A stretch of 13,835 bases of DNA from UBA7328 sp002471345 (GCA_964011275.1 CAXGOB010000100.1:1-13835), one strand, 5' to 3'; numbered from the stretch's first letter, positions 5,881-13,742 are shown. The notes: generated by a model not told the origin, from the letters alone. Made by a program: numbers and translations.

Positions 5881-7761
5881 CTATTTCTGAATCGAAAATG
5901 CCAAAACAACATTTCCCTCTTTCTCGGCAAACTTGGCATAACCAGAGGACACAAATACCTGATTCTCAACAACAATTGGACCATCAGAATCAATAGCTCC
6001 ACCAAATGCTTTCACTCCATTGACAGCTTCGTAGTCTCGTTTAGTATCAAATGACCATAATTCTCTTCCATCATCTTTAGCATATGCCTTCATCCATCCA
6101 TCCAGAGTGCCGCCAAATACCACTTCTGGTGTCAATGTAATTGCAGCAGAAAGGCCTGGGCCACATCCCCTCAATTCAAATGTACCACATCTATCTTTTT
6201 CTATTGTAGACCAAAGTATTGATCCATCACTGATGTCCACTGCATGTAGCCCTGGAGATTTGGGCTTGTCTTTATTTAGATCATAAGGGCCACGATCATT
6301 GATTGGTACAAATAAGACTTCACCATCTGTGGCCATGCCCCAGTGAATTCCTCCCATAAATCCACCACGACCCACCATTTGTGTCCATATAATGCGACCA
6401 TTATCATCAGGATCAAGTGCATAAACATGACCTGACTTTTGTCCTGCTAGAATTACTTCCTTGCCCTTGTGATTCACGAGTATAGGAGGTGCTCCAAAAT
6501 CAGCATCCGGTCCAAAATTATCAGGGCAGTTGGCACGATTAGTAAGAGTGACACATGCTGCATTCCATGCATCTTTTGGGATAGTCTGCTGGGCCCATCT
6601 CTTCTCTCCAGTGGCCAGATCAAAGGCAATGATTGCATCACTGGTTTTAGTAGCTGGTCTCGTATAATTTTCACCACTTCCAATGTAAAGACATCCAAGG
6701 GAAGAATCTATTGTGACTGCTGTCCATATCGGCGCACCCGAAGGCCCCATAATAGGAATACCTTTAGAATTGAGACCTTGCGGTGTAGGATCTTCATCTA
6801 TAAAATAAGACTTCCACACCTCTGATCCATCGTTGACATTGAGCGCTACCATTGCTCCACGAGAATTCCAACAAGAGTAATTGTCATCTGCTGCAGATCC
6901 AACTTCGATCGATGACACAGGAATATACAAGTGATTTTTATACAAACTCAGTGACCCTGTAATTGTGGCATTGGGATTCTCATCTATCTTCTTCATCCAG
7001 AGCAATTCCTTTGAATCTAAATCAACAGCATATACATTCGCTACAAAGTCACCGAAATAAAGACGATCTGCCCTTCCTGTAGAATCTCTACCAATGACTA
7101 ATGCGCTTCTTACTTCTGCATTGGCCTGAAATGTCCATCTCGTGCATCCAGAATGTCGATCAAGTGAATAAATGGTTCCTGTCTGACTAGCTGTGAACAA
7201 AGTATTGCCAGCAATAGTGGGCTGAACTCTAGCACGTGATGAATTAGGAAATGCAAATGCCCAGTCCAACTTTAGATTAGACACATTTTGTGCGTTCAAC
7301 TTTAGATCAATATTGTCATAATATCTTTGATTGTGAAGGCCTAATCCCCAATTATCAACTCTTGGAAAAGCAGTTAGATCGGCACCAATATCTTCATCTG
7401 CGCATTGCCCTTTTATTATAGAGGCATGTGTAAGATCATCGCTGTCTACATCAGAAATAAATGCAGCTAGTGCTCTATGTTGTTCATCTGAAAGCGTGAT
7501 GGCCTGATTCTTCATGATCCCCGACTTAAGAGTAGCAACTATCACATCTTCTGACAATAATTTCAATGCATTCATACTTGGGGCCTCAGCAACAGCCCCT
7601 CCATGGCAGATACCACATCTTGTTTTAAAGAGTTCTTCCGTAGCCACATCCGCTGTCATTTGTTCTACTGATCCTGCAGTAAGTCTGGTCCATATGAACC
7701 ATAAAAAACAGAAAGCGATGATTAGGGTTACCAAAATTGCTACTAGCACTTTTTTCCGCAT
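5881..7761 (-). CDS. Membrane-anchored cytochrome c-PQQ quinoprotein dehydrogenase, polyvinyl-alcohol-dehydrogenase-like
   Basis: The protein has 626 residues. An N-terminal membrane anchor (about 5-27) is followed by a small cytochrome c domain with heme motif CGICH (C49, C52, H53); M83 in GIMKNQ is a plausible distal ligand. From about residue 135 to the end is an eight-bladed-type PQQ beta-propeller. Blade signatures include GTIYSLDRHSGCTRWTF (195-211), ANVYAVDLDSKELLW (241-255), AIIAFDLATGEKRW (376-389), GHVYALDPDDNGRIIW (444-459), LHAVDISDGSILW (505-517) and MKAYAKDDGRELW (557-569). Strings such as FAFPNSSRARVQP and DAWNAACV resemble polyvinyl-alcohol dehydrogenase (cytochrome), EC 1.1.2.6. 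It would oxidise an alcohol in the periplasm and pass electrons through the heme to the respiratory chain. The real substrate is uncertain. No PQQ biosynthesis genes are in the window. It starts 4 nt after the end of the extended VOC reading frame. Confidence 0.88.
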   Translation of the reverse strand: MRKKVLVAILVTLIIAFCFLWFIWTRLTAGSVEQMTADVATEELFKTRCGICHGGAVAEAPSMNALKLLSEDVIVATLKSGIMKNQAITLSDEQHRALAAFISDVDSDDLTHASIIKGQCADEDIGADLTAFPRVDNWGLGLHNQRYYDNIDLKLNAQNVSNLKLDWAFAFPNSSRARVQPTIAGNTLFTASQTGTIYSLDRHSGCTRWTFQANAEVRSALVIGRDSTGRADRLYFGDFVANVYAVDLDSKELLWMKKIDENPNATITGSLSLYKNHLYIPVSSIEVGSAADDNYSCWNSRGAMVALNVNDGSEVWKSYFIDEDPTPQGLNSKGIPIMGPSGAPIWTAVTIDSSLGCLYIGSGENYTRPATKTSDAIIAFDLATGEKRWAQQTIPKDAWNAACVTLTNRANCPDNFGPDADFGAPPILVNHKGKEVILAGQKSGHVYALDPDDNGRIIWTQMVGRGGFMGGIHWGMATDGEVLFVPINDRGPYDLNKDKPKSPGLHAVDISDGSILWSTIEKDRCGTFELRGCGPGLSAAITLTPEVVFGGTLDGWMKAYAKDDGRELWSFDTKRDYEAVNGVKAFGGAIDSDGPIVVENQVFVSSGYAKFAEKEGNVVLAFSIQK

Positions 7762-7765
7762 AGTC

Positions 7766-7957
7766 CTACATGTTCTTTAGCGATAGCGGAGAATCTTCAT
7801 CAATAATCTGTCGAAGGGAAAAGATATTACCATCAGGATCTTGAGCAAATACCATCCAGAAGTCCTGCATTTTTTGAGGCTCACTTATAAAGTATATATC
7901 TTTCTCTTTTAGCCTTTTATATTCCATTTCGATATCTTCTACTTCGAAAGAAAAGGA
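7766..7957 (-). pseudogene. C-terminal tail of the interrupted VOC gene, after an in-frame TAG
   Basis: Directly after the TAG (7958-7960), the same frame stays open for 63 codons to another TAG at 7766-7768. The translation is clearly the end of a VOC/glyoxalase domain: SFSFEVEDIEMEYKRLKEKD, then a strand ending FISEP, then FWMVFAQDPDGNIFSLRQI. DPDGN is the hallmark of the last VOC strand pair. The second VOC domain of the upstream gene lacks exactly this half, so the piece belongs to the same gene. It ends 4 nt before the quinoprotein ATG, the spacing expected of an operon neighbour. It has no plausible separate start. Confidence 0.85.
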
Positions 7958-8842
7958 CTAACCGAGATCCGTCAAATTACGAGGAATTTGTCTTTCTGAA
8001 GTAATAGGATGGGTAAACTGCATCATTTCTAATTTTTTACCTTGAGTATCCATACCAAACCAAGCTCCATAAGAAGCAACACTGTCTGTATCTACAATAG
8101 CATCCATTATCGGATTCAGACCATAGCTATTCACCCTATATGGAGCTATTTCTAATACTTTTTCATAAAATAATGTCAATCTTTTTAAATCATGACTTAT
8201 GAGAGCCACTTGTGTCATCCAGATTGGATTTTCTTCAGACCATTTTTTCCCGATGGCTAATCTAATCAACATATCAGGCATATGTTCGAGCTCCATCATG
8301 TTACCTTCTGGGTCATATCCATAAGCATAAGACACTCTTGCACCGCTTACCTCGACAGGCCCATCTCCTCTACTTAAAATATCAGCATCTGCATTCTTAA
8401 ATTTATTATAAACAGGATCATCCACAGGGCCTTGATAACATGTATGGGTCATTCCAGGGCCAAAAAATGACATTTTAGAAGCAATACTATCTATTTGATT
8501 ATCAAATTCCGTGAGCTCTAAAAGCATGTTTGGGCTTTTTAATACCGCAATTTCATAACAAATGGAGTCCATACCAAACAAAGCATTGGCAGCGGAATTA
8601 CCCTCTACTTGATACCTTTTGACTATCTTGTAATCTGTTGCTGATTGATAAAATTCTAACATCTTATCTAGGTCAAGAACAGAAACACCGATATGATTAA
8701 ACCCTATGAATGAAGTAGGCGAATCTTTCATGGATGGACGAGGAGCTAATCGAGCCATCGCATAATTGTAAACATAAATCCCTCCTCCCAAAATAAATAC
8801 TAGTAACAATAGGAGAAAATACTTTAGCCATCGAAGTTTCAT
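7958..8842 (-). CDS. Membrane-anchored two-domain VOC (glyoxalase/dioxygenase superfamily) protein, truncated by a stop
   Basis: The open frame encodes 294 residues. An N-terminal membrane segment (about 8-27) is followed by a complete VOC domain (about 46-187) and the first half of a second (about 207-294). The first domain carries a full candidate metal quartet: H50 in FNHIGVSV, E109 in MLLEL, H133 in MTHTCY and E184 in DPEGNMMEL. In the second domain the equivalents appear lost: Q211 stands in MTQVAL and the last strand has DPDGNIFSL. It therefore probably plays a structural role, as in other tandem VOC proteins. The frame ends at an in-frame TAG after RNLTDLG; the intact gene would be about 358 codons. 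The gene lies 63 nt after the ACT-domain gene and just before the quinoprotein gene. The substrate is unknown; lactoylglutathione lyase activity should not be assumed. Confidence 0.85.
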   Translation of the reverse strand: MKLRWLKYFLLLLLVFILGGGIYVYNYAMARLAPRPSMKDSPTSFIGFNHIGVSVLDLDKMLEFYQSATDYKIVKRYQVEGNSAANALFGMDSICYEIAVLKSPNMLLELTEFDNQIDSIASKMSFFGPGMTHTCYQGPVDDPVYNKFKNADADILSRGDGPVEVSGARVSYAYGYDPEGNMMELEHMPDMLIRLAIGKKWSEENPIWMTQVALISHDLKRLTLFYEKVLEIAPYRVNSYGLNPIMDAIVDTDSVASYGAWFGMDTQGKKLEMMQFTHPITSERQIPRNLTDLG

Positions 8843-8905
8843 CAGAAACAGATTTATCGATCAATGTATTGAGAATTTAGAATTAACCATTCTGGTTTAT
8901 AGATT

Positions 8906-9307
8906 TCATGAACTCATACCTTTCAAGACCTTCATTGCTTTCATTCCATCATTCACATCCACAAATATATGATCGTGATAGAATCCTGCTATTACATTAC
9001 AACTGATGTCATTTTTTCCTAATTCTGATGCAAATGCCGCGGTTAGGCCTACAGCCTCTAAGGCCGAATGAACATTCAAGGTGATCCATGAAGCCACAAA
9101 CTCAAAAGACAAATTTAGATTTTCTGCATCTTCTTTAGCAAGAACAACTGTAGTCCCTTCCTTCTCTTTTATTTCACAAATAGGCAGTTCTCTGGAGATT
9201 CCATCCGTATCGGGTACAGTTACAAATACATATTCACCTTCATTTAGAACAGGTTCCATGTTCTTTAAGAGAGTCTTGAGATCAGATATTCCACTTTTAG
9301 GTTTCAT
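8906..9307 (-). CDS. ACT domain-containing protein (DUF2241/COG3602 type)
   Basis: The 133-residue cytoplasmic protein matches the layout of the small DUF2241-type ACT family. The N-terminal half has NEGEYVFVTVPD (21-32) and a region around EGTTVVLAKEDAENLNL. The C-terminal half has SWITLNVHSALEAVGLTAAF, then SCNVIAGFYHDHIFVDV (102-118). The motif GFYHDHIFV is very characteristic. ACT folds usually bind amino acids or other small ligands, but the function of this family is not established. It is the first gene of the minus-strand cluster and has its own candidate promoter box just upstream. A link to the VOC and quinoprotein genes is suggested only by shared direction and short gaps. Confidence 0.85.
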   Translation of the reverse strand: MKPKSGISDLKTLLKNMEPVLNEGEYVFVTVPDTDGISRELPICEIKEKEGTTVVLAKEDAENLNLSFEFVASWITLNVHSALEAVGLTAAFASELGKNDISCNVIAGFYHDHIFVDVNDGMKAMKVLKGMSS

Positions 9308-9323
9308 TTCTTTTAATATCTGA

Positions 9324-9331
9324 CAAAGGTA
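9324..9331 (-). promoter_or_regulatory. Candidate -7 promoter box of the ACT-VOC-quinoprotein cluster
   Basis: On the minus strand, TACCTTTG (9331 to 9324) matches TAnnTTTG exactly and lies 17 nt from the ATG at 9307. No well-spaced -33 TTG is present, so support is moderate. Confidence 0.35.
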
Positions 9332-9383
9332 AGAGCTGAAATCTCAATTAATGTTTGAATTCAATTTACAATTATAGATTAAA

Positions 9384-9414
9384 TTGTTTAGCTCTAATGG
9401 TTGTGCTATGTTTG
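9384..9414 (+). promoter_or_regulatory. Candidate promoter of the alpha/beta hydrolase gene
   Basis: TTG at 9384-9386 and TATGTTTG at 9407-9414 (an exact TAnnTTTG) are separated by 20 bp, close to the Bacteroidota -33/-7 arrangement. It would give a 5' leader of about 135 nt before the ATG at 9555. No other gene lies in 9308-9554. Confidence 0.45.
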
Positions 9415-9554
9415 GTTCAATAGAATATTTAAATTTCAAAGAATGTGGTAATCATTATTGAATTTTTCAATTTTAAAATCTGAAGCCAATATAGTTACAA
9501 AACAAAGTGTCGTCTTAAACGGAGGTCATACTATTTATCCTATTAAAAATTATA

Positions 9555-10559
9555 ATGATTATGATCTGGGAAAGAATTAAAAAAGGACTACTGATTACAA
9601 TTGGGCTCATCATTTTGCTCCCAATTTTCTTTTATATTATTTCTATTAACTGGTCAAATTCTCACACTGCTCGTATAGATGCATTACCAATATTGACCAA
9701 TAGAGTTGACAATGGTGAGTATCGCCTTCACGCTAATGATCTAGAATTCTACGTCAGGGTGGGCGGCATGCAAAATAAAGGTCCTGGAGTTATTCTATTA
9801 CATGGGTTTCCAGAATCCTCCATTGTATGGAAACCACTCATAGATTCAGCAGCTGCAAATGGTTATCGTGTAGTAGCTTTTGACCAAAGAGGATACAGTC
9901 CAAATGCTCGTCCTAAAGGAATAGAGAATTATGAAATCCATCATCTTGTTCAAGATGTAATAGCAGTGGCGGATCAAGTGGGTTTAGATACATTTCACTT
10001 AGTAGGACATGATTGGGGCTCGGCAGTCGGATGGAAGGTCGTAATGGATCATCCTGATCGAATACATACATATACGGCTATGGCTGTACCTCATGTGGGT
10101 GCATTTTTCGAAGGCATACTCAATGATCCTGAACAACAAAAACGCAGTGATTATATGAATAAACTTAGGATACCAATTCTTCCAGAATTGCTCATTCAAA
10201 TATTTAAGAATCGCATTTTCAAGGGGTTAGAAGGAAGGTGGCATCCACATGAAATAAAAGAATACATGGATATTCATAGCGAACATGGAGCCTCAACAGC
10301 TGCCCTAAATTGGTATAGGGCAATGGATTATGAGGATCAAGAATTACTAGAATCTTTAAATAAAAAAGTGACTAGATCTACTTTATTTCTATATGGTGAA
10401 CATGACCCTATAGTCTCTGAATTTGTGGTGAAAAAGCAACCTTCTTATATGGAAGCACCATTGAAAAGCATAAAATTAGATGTTGGGCATTCTGTGATGC
10501 AAGAGGCTGAAGACAGAGTTTTGAAAGAAATAATGGAACATTGGTCCAAGCATAAGTAA
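9555..10559 (+). CDS. Membrane-anchored alpha/beta hydrolase, epoxide-hydrolase-like
   Basis: The 334-residue enzyme has an N-terminal membrane anchor (about 9-30) and an alpha/beta-hydrolase fold. The oxyanion-hole motif is HGFPES (83-88), followed by FDQRGYSPNARP (109-120). The nucleophile elbow is VGHDWGS (150-156), with D153 as nucleophile. The likely charge-relay acid is D284 in LYGEHDP and the base is H312 in VGHS. An Asp nucleophile followed by Trp, together with HGFPES, is typical of epoxide hydrolases and haloalkane dehalogenases. The cap motif LNWYRAM (251-257) with Y254 favours epoxide hydrolase, because such a Tyr polarises the epoxide oxygen. The anchor would place it on the inner membrane, probably facing the periplasm. 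It stands alone on the plus strand; the stop lies only 6 nt from the end of the convergent UbiB gene. The substrate is unknown. Confidence 0.88.
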   Translation: MIMIWERIKKGLLITIGLIILLPIFFYIISINWSNSHTARIDALPILTNRVDNGEYRLHANDLEFYVRVGGMQNKGPGVILLHGFPESSIVWKPLIDSAAANGYRVVAFDQRGYSPNARPKGIENYEIHHLVQDVIAVADQVGLDTFHLVGHDWGSAVGWKVVMDHPDRIHTYTAMAVPHVGAFFEGILNDPEQQKRSDYMNKLRIPILPELLIQIFKNRIFKGLEGRWHPHEIKEYMDIHSEHGASTAALNWYRAMDYEDQELLESLNKKVTRSTLFLYGEHDPIVSEFVVKKQPSYMEAPLKSIKLDVGHSVMQEAEDRVLKEIMEHWSKHK

Positions 10560-10565
10560 TCAGAA

Positions 10566-11852
10566 CTAAGTGTCTATTTCTGCTCCTAATTCATGCAGAA
10601 TATTGTACAATCCAAAATAGACTCGATTGACATAAATACTGTGTTTAGATCCTCGTGCCCCATTAGTTTTGCGCACTTCTTTGTTCTTAGCAAGGCCCAT
10701 CATCATAGTATTGATTTCTTCAAAATATTCTTTGTCACTAAAATCAAACTGATTACTTCTGAAAGGGCGACCTAAGAGCTCAATAGCTTCTTTGAATATG
10801 TTAGTATAGAATGTTCTTATTTCAGGACTATCACTATCCATAAGGAAATCCAATCGATCAAAAATTTCAACTAGCTTTTCTTCATCTTGATAAGTATCAC
10901 TCTTGATTAACTTGAAATATTCATTATAAAAATCAGCTGGAATTACTTTCACACAGCCAAAATCTATGACTCCTAATTGAAGGTCATCGGTAATTAAAAA
11001 ATTGCCTGGATGAGGATCAGCATGAACTTGATTCAAAGTATGAATTTGAAAATTATAAAAGTCCCAAAGTGCTTGTCCTATAGTATTTCTTTGTTCCTGA
11101 CTTGGAATTTTTAGCAACCATTCTTCTAGATGCATACCATCTATCCAGTCCATTATTATTATTCTTTTGCCCGAATAATCCGGATAGTATTCAGGAAAGA
11201 TGACATTCTTAAGTTGGGCACATAGCTTAGTTATAACAATTGATTGTGTAAGTTCTAGCTCATAGTCTGTTTCTTCCAGAAGCTTGGTCTCAACTTCTTC
11301 CATGTAAGGCTCAAGATCACTCAACTTTACATTCATGATTCTAGCTGCAAGAGGTTTTGCAATACGAAGATCATTAGTCACACTGTCGGCAACTCCTGGA
11401 TATTGCACTTTTACAGCTAACTTTTTGCCATTAAGGGTAGCCTGGTGAACTTGTCCTATGGAGGCAGCATTCACGGCATTTTTAGAAAAGGTATCAAAAA
11501 CATCTAACGGCCTTTTGCCCAATTGCTTCTGAAATGTCCTTACCACCAAAGGATAGGACAGAGGTGGAGCACTGTACTGAGCCATTTGAAATTTGTCAAC
11601 AAATGCTTTAGATAATACACCTTGATCCATACTTAACATTTGGGCCGCTTTGAGAGCACTCCCCTTAAGTTCGCTCAATGCATCATATATATCATTGGCA
11701 TTTTCTTCATCCAAGTCTTCTTGAGAAACTTCCTGATTGATTGCCTTCTTTGCATAATGTTTTAAGTAATTACCTCCTACTTTGACAACGGTAGTAACAA
11801 ATTTACTGGCTCTTTTAACCTTTGAAATGGGAATCGTAGTCTGTTCCTTCAT
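10566..11852 (-). CDS. UbiB/ABC1/AarF (ADCK) family atypical kinase-like protein
   Basis: I choose the ATG at 11852 (428 residues). A longer in-frame start at 11897 would overlap the TetR gene and adds a non-family N-terminus. The motifs run in ABC1/UbiB order. A KxGQ-type helix reads KGSALKAAQMLSMD (63-76), with Ala in place of the usual Gly. The A-rich loop is AASIGQVHQA (129-138), the ATP lysine is K148 in AVKVQYPGV, and the family string EETDYELE is at 193-200. The catalytic loop is HADPHPGNF (277-285) and the metal site is D297 in VIDFG. The family supports ubiquinone or other isoprenoid-lipid metabolism through ATPase activity rather than protein kinase activity. No membrane helices are evident, unlike UbiB of proteobacteria. 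It lies 10 nt downstream of the TetR regulator and is surely co-transcribed with it. Bacteroidota use menaquinone, so the substrate is open. Confidence 0.9.
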   Translation of the reverse strand: MKEQTTIPISKVKRASKFVTTVVKVGGNYLKHYAKKAINQEVSQEDLDEENANDIYDALSELKGSALKAAQMLSMDQGVLSKAFVDKFQMAQYSAPPLSYPLVVRTFQKQLGKRPLDVFDTFSKNAVNAASIGQVHQATLNGKKLAVKVQYPGVADSVTNDLRIAKPLAARIMNVKLSDLEPYMEEVETKLLEETDYELELTQSIVITKLCAQLKNVIFPEYYPDYSGKRIIIMDWIDGMHLEEWLLKIPSQEQRNTIGQALWDFYNFQIHTLNQVHADPHPGNFLITDDLQLGVIDFGCVKVIPADFYNEYFKLIKSDTYQDEEKLVEIFDRLDFLMDSDSPEIRTFYTNIFKEAIELLGRPFRSNQFDFSDKEYFEEINTMMMGLAKNKEVRKTNGARGSKHSIYVNRVYFGLYNILHELGAEIDT

Positions 11853-11862
11853 TTTAATATTT

Positions 11863-12513
11863 CTAACGGTTTTGATAAATGAATTTGGCAAAATCAATAA
11901 TTGAATCTATAGGGCCAGGACGAACCATTTCAGCTGATAGATTGACAGCTTTTTCTATAGCAGCATCCGTCTTTTCGAATTCAGGACTTTCATCTTTTAT
12001 CCAAAACTTAACTACAAATATCAATTGTAACCATAAACCATTTGCATATGAACGATTGATCATTTTTCTATCTGCAACCTCTCCAGTCTTAAGTCCAGCA
12101 TTAATCAAACCTTCACTATATGATGCAAACTGTTCTTTGTGTGCATTCAAATAAGAAGGAATAGGTAATTGTTGAGACAACTTATCACAAACCTGGATGA
12201 ATTCTCGCCTTGGTTTTAGAATCTCCATGTGAGTAAAATAGAATGCCAATAGCTGCTCTCTGACTGAAAATGATCCATAGTGTGGGTCTTCTCGGAGTAC
12301 GTCAATGGTTTCTATGATAAATGATTTCCAAATATCAGAATGCAAAGCGTCTAATGAATTGAAAACACTATAGAAATCAGCTTCTTTGATATTATATACT
12401 TCGCAAAAAAAGCTTAAGTCATCTGGAAATCCCCGATACTTAATTACAAATTCTAAAAAATCTCCTTTCAATTGATCTGAATTAAAAGGTGGTGCATTTC
12501 CTTTAGAAGCCAT
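11863..12513 (-). CDS. TetR-family transcriptional regulator
   Basis: The preferred start is the ATG at 12513 (MASKGNAPPF), giving 216 residues. An earlier in-frame ATG at 12570 would add 19 hydrophobic residues not expected of a repressor. The N-terminal segment carries a degenerate TetR helix-turn-helix (PDDLSFFCEVYNIKEADFYS, about residues 29-48), followed by VFNSLDALHSDIW. Divergence from the classic AALELF...G motif is common in the Bacteroidota TetR proteins found next to UbiB-like genes. The rest is helical and would be the ligand-binding and dimerisation domain. It is the first gene of a two-gene operon with the UbiB protein, separated by 10 nt. It probably represses its own operon; candidate repeats lie just upstream. 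The ligand is unknown. Confidence 0.8.
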   Translation of the reverse strand: MASKGNAPPFNSDQLKGDFLEFVIKYRGFPDDLSFFCEVYNIKEADFYSVFNSLDALHSDIWKSFIIETIDVLREDPHYGSFSVREQLLAFYFTHMEILKPRREFIQVCDKLSQQLPIPSYLNAHKEQFASYSEGLINAGLKTGEVADRKMINRSYANGLWLQLIFVVKFWIKDESPEFEKTDAAIEKAVNLSAEMVRPGPIDSIIDFAKFIYQNR

Positions 12514-12688
12514 TATTTTGAAATTTGTAAAGAAACCATACTCCAAAGAAAACAGAATAGCAGCTAACAAGTTGGGTTCAAATCATTATTATATGAAAAT
12601 CTCAATTTGTAAAGAAGTCATATACATAATTCCACACAGACTGTTCTGTTATGAATAATAACTATAAATGCTAGCCTTCGTTATCTTT
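12514..12688. promoter_or_regulatory. Upstream region of the TetR-UbiB operon with direct and inverted repeats
   Basis: The region has a 13-bp exact direct repeat, AATTTGTAAAGAA at 12522-12534 and 12604-12616 (82 bp apart). It also has an inverted repeat, ACAGA-N4-TCTGT (12636-12649). Either could be an operator for the TetR protein. I found no clean TAnnTTTG box with correct spacing. There is no gene here. Confidence 0.35.
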
Positions 12689-13702
12689 TTAGTATTCTAT
12701 AACTGTTTTCCCTATGGTTTTGCCTGACTCCTGCATTTCATGAGCCTTTTTTAAGTTATCAACTGACAAGCCTTTTAATGTTGTGGTCAATGTAGTCCTA
12801 AATGTGCCATCATCTAATAAGTCTGCAACACGATTAAGAATACGGTGCTGTTCTTCAATATCCTCAGTAGTAAACATGGACCTTGTGTACATAAATTCAA
12901 ATGAAAATGATACACTTTTGGGTTTTAGTAATGATAGGTCTAGAGGATTGCTATTACCAGTAATGGATACAATATGACCTTGAGGTTTAATAATTTCTAC
13001 AGCTGTTTCCCAGTATCCATTGATATCCACAAAATCCAGAATATAATCGACTTGACCATGACCGATTGTTTCCAATTCAGTTTTCAGATCATAATGGTTT
13101 ACCACATAATCTGCTCCCATTTCTTTGCACCACTTTCCTGATTCTGATCTAGAAGCAGTAGCTATTACCGTGAGACCAGCTACTTTTTTAGCAATTTGTA
13201 TAGCTATAGAACCTACTCCTCCTGCACCTGCCAGTATTAATACTGTTTTGCCCTTATCTTTCTCAGTGTCTACTTTGATCCTATCAAAAAGTGACTCCCA
13301 TGCTGTAAGAGCTGTCAGAGGAATTGCTGCTGCTTCGGAATTACTAAGTGTTTTCGGTTTTCGCCCAACGATCCTTTCATCTACCAGTTGAAATTCAACA
13401 TTGCATCCATCTCTTGTAAGGTCACCAGCATAGTACACCTCATCTCCTACTTTAAATTTTGATACCTTTTCTCCTACAGCTTCTACCTTTCCTACTGCAT
13501 CCCAACCTATGATCTTTGCTTCTTCAAGTTCAGCTTCCTTAGCAGCATTCTGTCTTATTTTAAAATCTACAGGGTTCACAGCAATCGCAGAAATCTTTAC
13601 TAAAAGATCATACCCAGAAGCTAATGGTTTATTTTTTTCAAATTCTATGAAACTATCCTTATTTGAAATGGGTAATGATCGTTTAAATCCTATGGCTTTC
13701 AT
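12689..13702 (-). CDS. Medium-chain dehydrogenase/reductase, zinc-binding alcohol dehydrogenase family (quinone-oxidoreductase-like)
   Basis: The 337-residue enzyme begins with an MDR GroES-like domain containing VNPVDFKIR (42-50), GWDAVGKVEAVG (66-77) and FKVGDEVYYAG (83-93). A Rossmann domain follows with AGAGGVGSIAIQIAK (158-172). Its dinucleotide motif and the nearby SR pair (184-185) favour NADPH. The sequence fits the 'zinc-binding alcohol dehydrogenase family' group, but the usual zinc ligands (Cys in the early CxxD motif and the four-Cys structural lobe) are absent. It is therefore probably zinc-free, like quinone or enone oxidoreductases. The cytoplasmic reaction is likely NADPH-dependent reduction of a quinone or an alpha,beta-unsaturated carbonyl. 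It precedes the TetR-UbiB operon on the same strand, but the 175-nt gap suggests a separate transcript. Confidence 0.9.
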   Translation of the reverse strand: MKAIGFKRSLPISNKDSFIEFEKNKPLASGYDLLVKISAIAVNPVDFKIRQNAAKEAELEEAKIIGWDAVGKVEAVGEKVSKFKVGDEVYYAGDLTRDGCNVEFQLVDERIVGRKPKTLSNSEAAAIPLTALTAWESLFDRIKVDTEKDKGKTVLILAGAGGVGSIAIQIAKKVAGLTVIATASRSESGKWCKEMGADYVVNHYDLKTELETIGHGQVDYILDFVDINGYWETAVEIIKPQGHIVSITGNSNPLDLSLLKPKSVSFSFEFMYTRSMFTTEDIEEQHRILNRVADLLDDGTFRTTLTTTLKGLSVDNLKKAHEMQESGKTIGKTVIEY

Positions 13703-13742
13703 TTATTCTCTTTGAAGTTATAAGTATTTCTGGTGTGTGAAT

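Noticed and set aside
6469..6825. Plus-strand ORF of 118 residues inside the quinoprotein gene, and similar antisense ORFs at 971-1156, 7514-7780, 11879-12154 and 13125-13391
   Set aside because: All lie opposite genes with clear domain motifs and have low-complexity or Ser/Arg-rich translations typical of shadow frames.
152..8842. Stop-codon reassignment as the reason for the in-frame TAA and TAG codons
   Set aside because: Intact genes in the window end normally at TAA, TAG and TGA, and read-through there would run into non-coding or antisense sequence.
7958..8842. Calling the VOC protein a lactoylglutathione lyase
   Set aside because: The VOC fold covers many reactions. The tandem domains and membrane anchor do not match a classical glyoxalase I.
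11853..11897. Longer N-terminus for the UbiB-like protein
   Set aside because: It would overlap the end of the TetR gene. The internal ATG at 11852 gives a normal family start and a 10-nt gap.
12514..12570. Longer N-terminus for the TetR regulator
   Set aside because: The extra 19 residues are hydrophobic and unlike TetR proteins, and the extension covers a repeat that looks regulatory.
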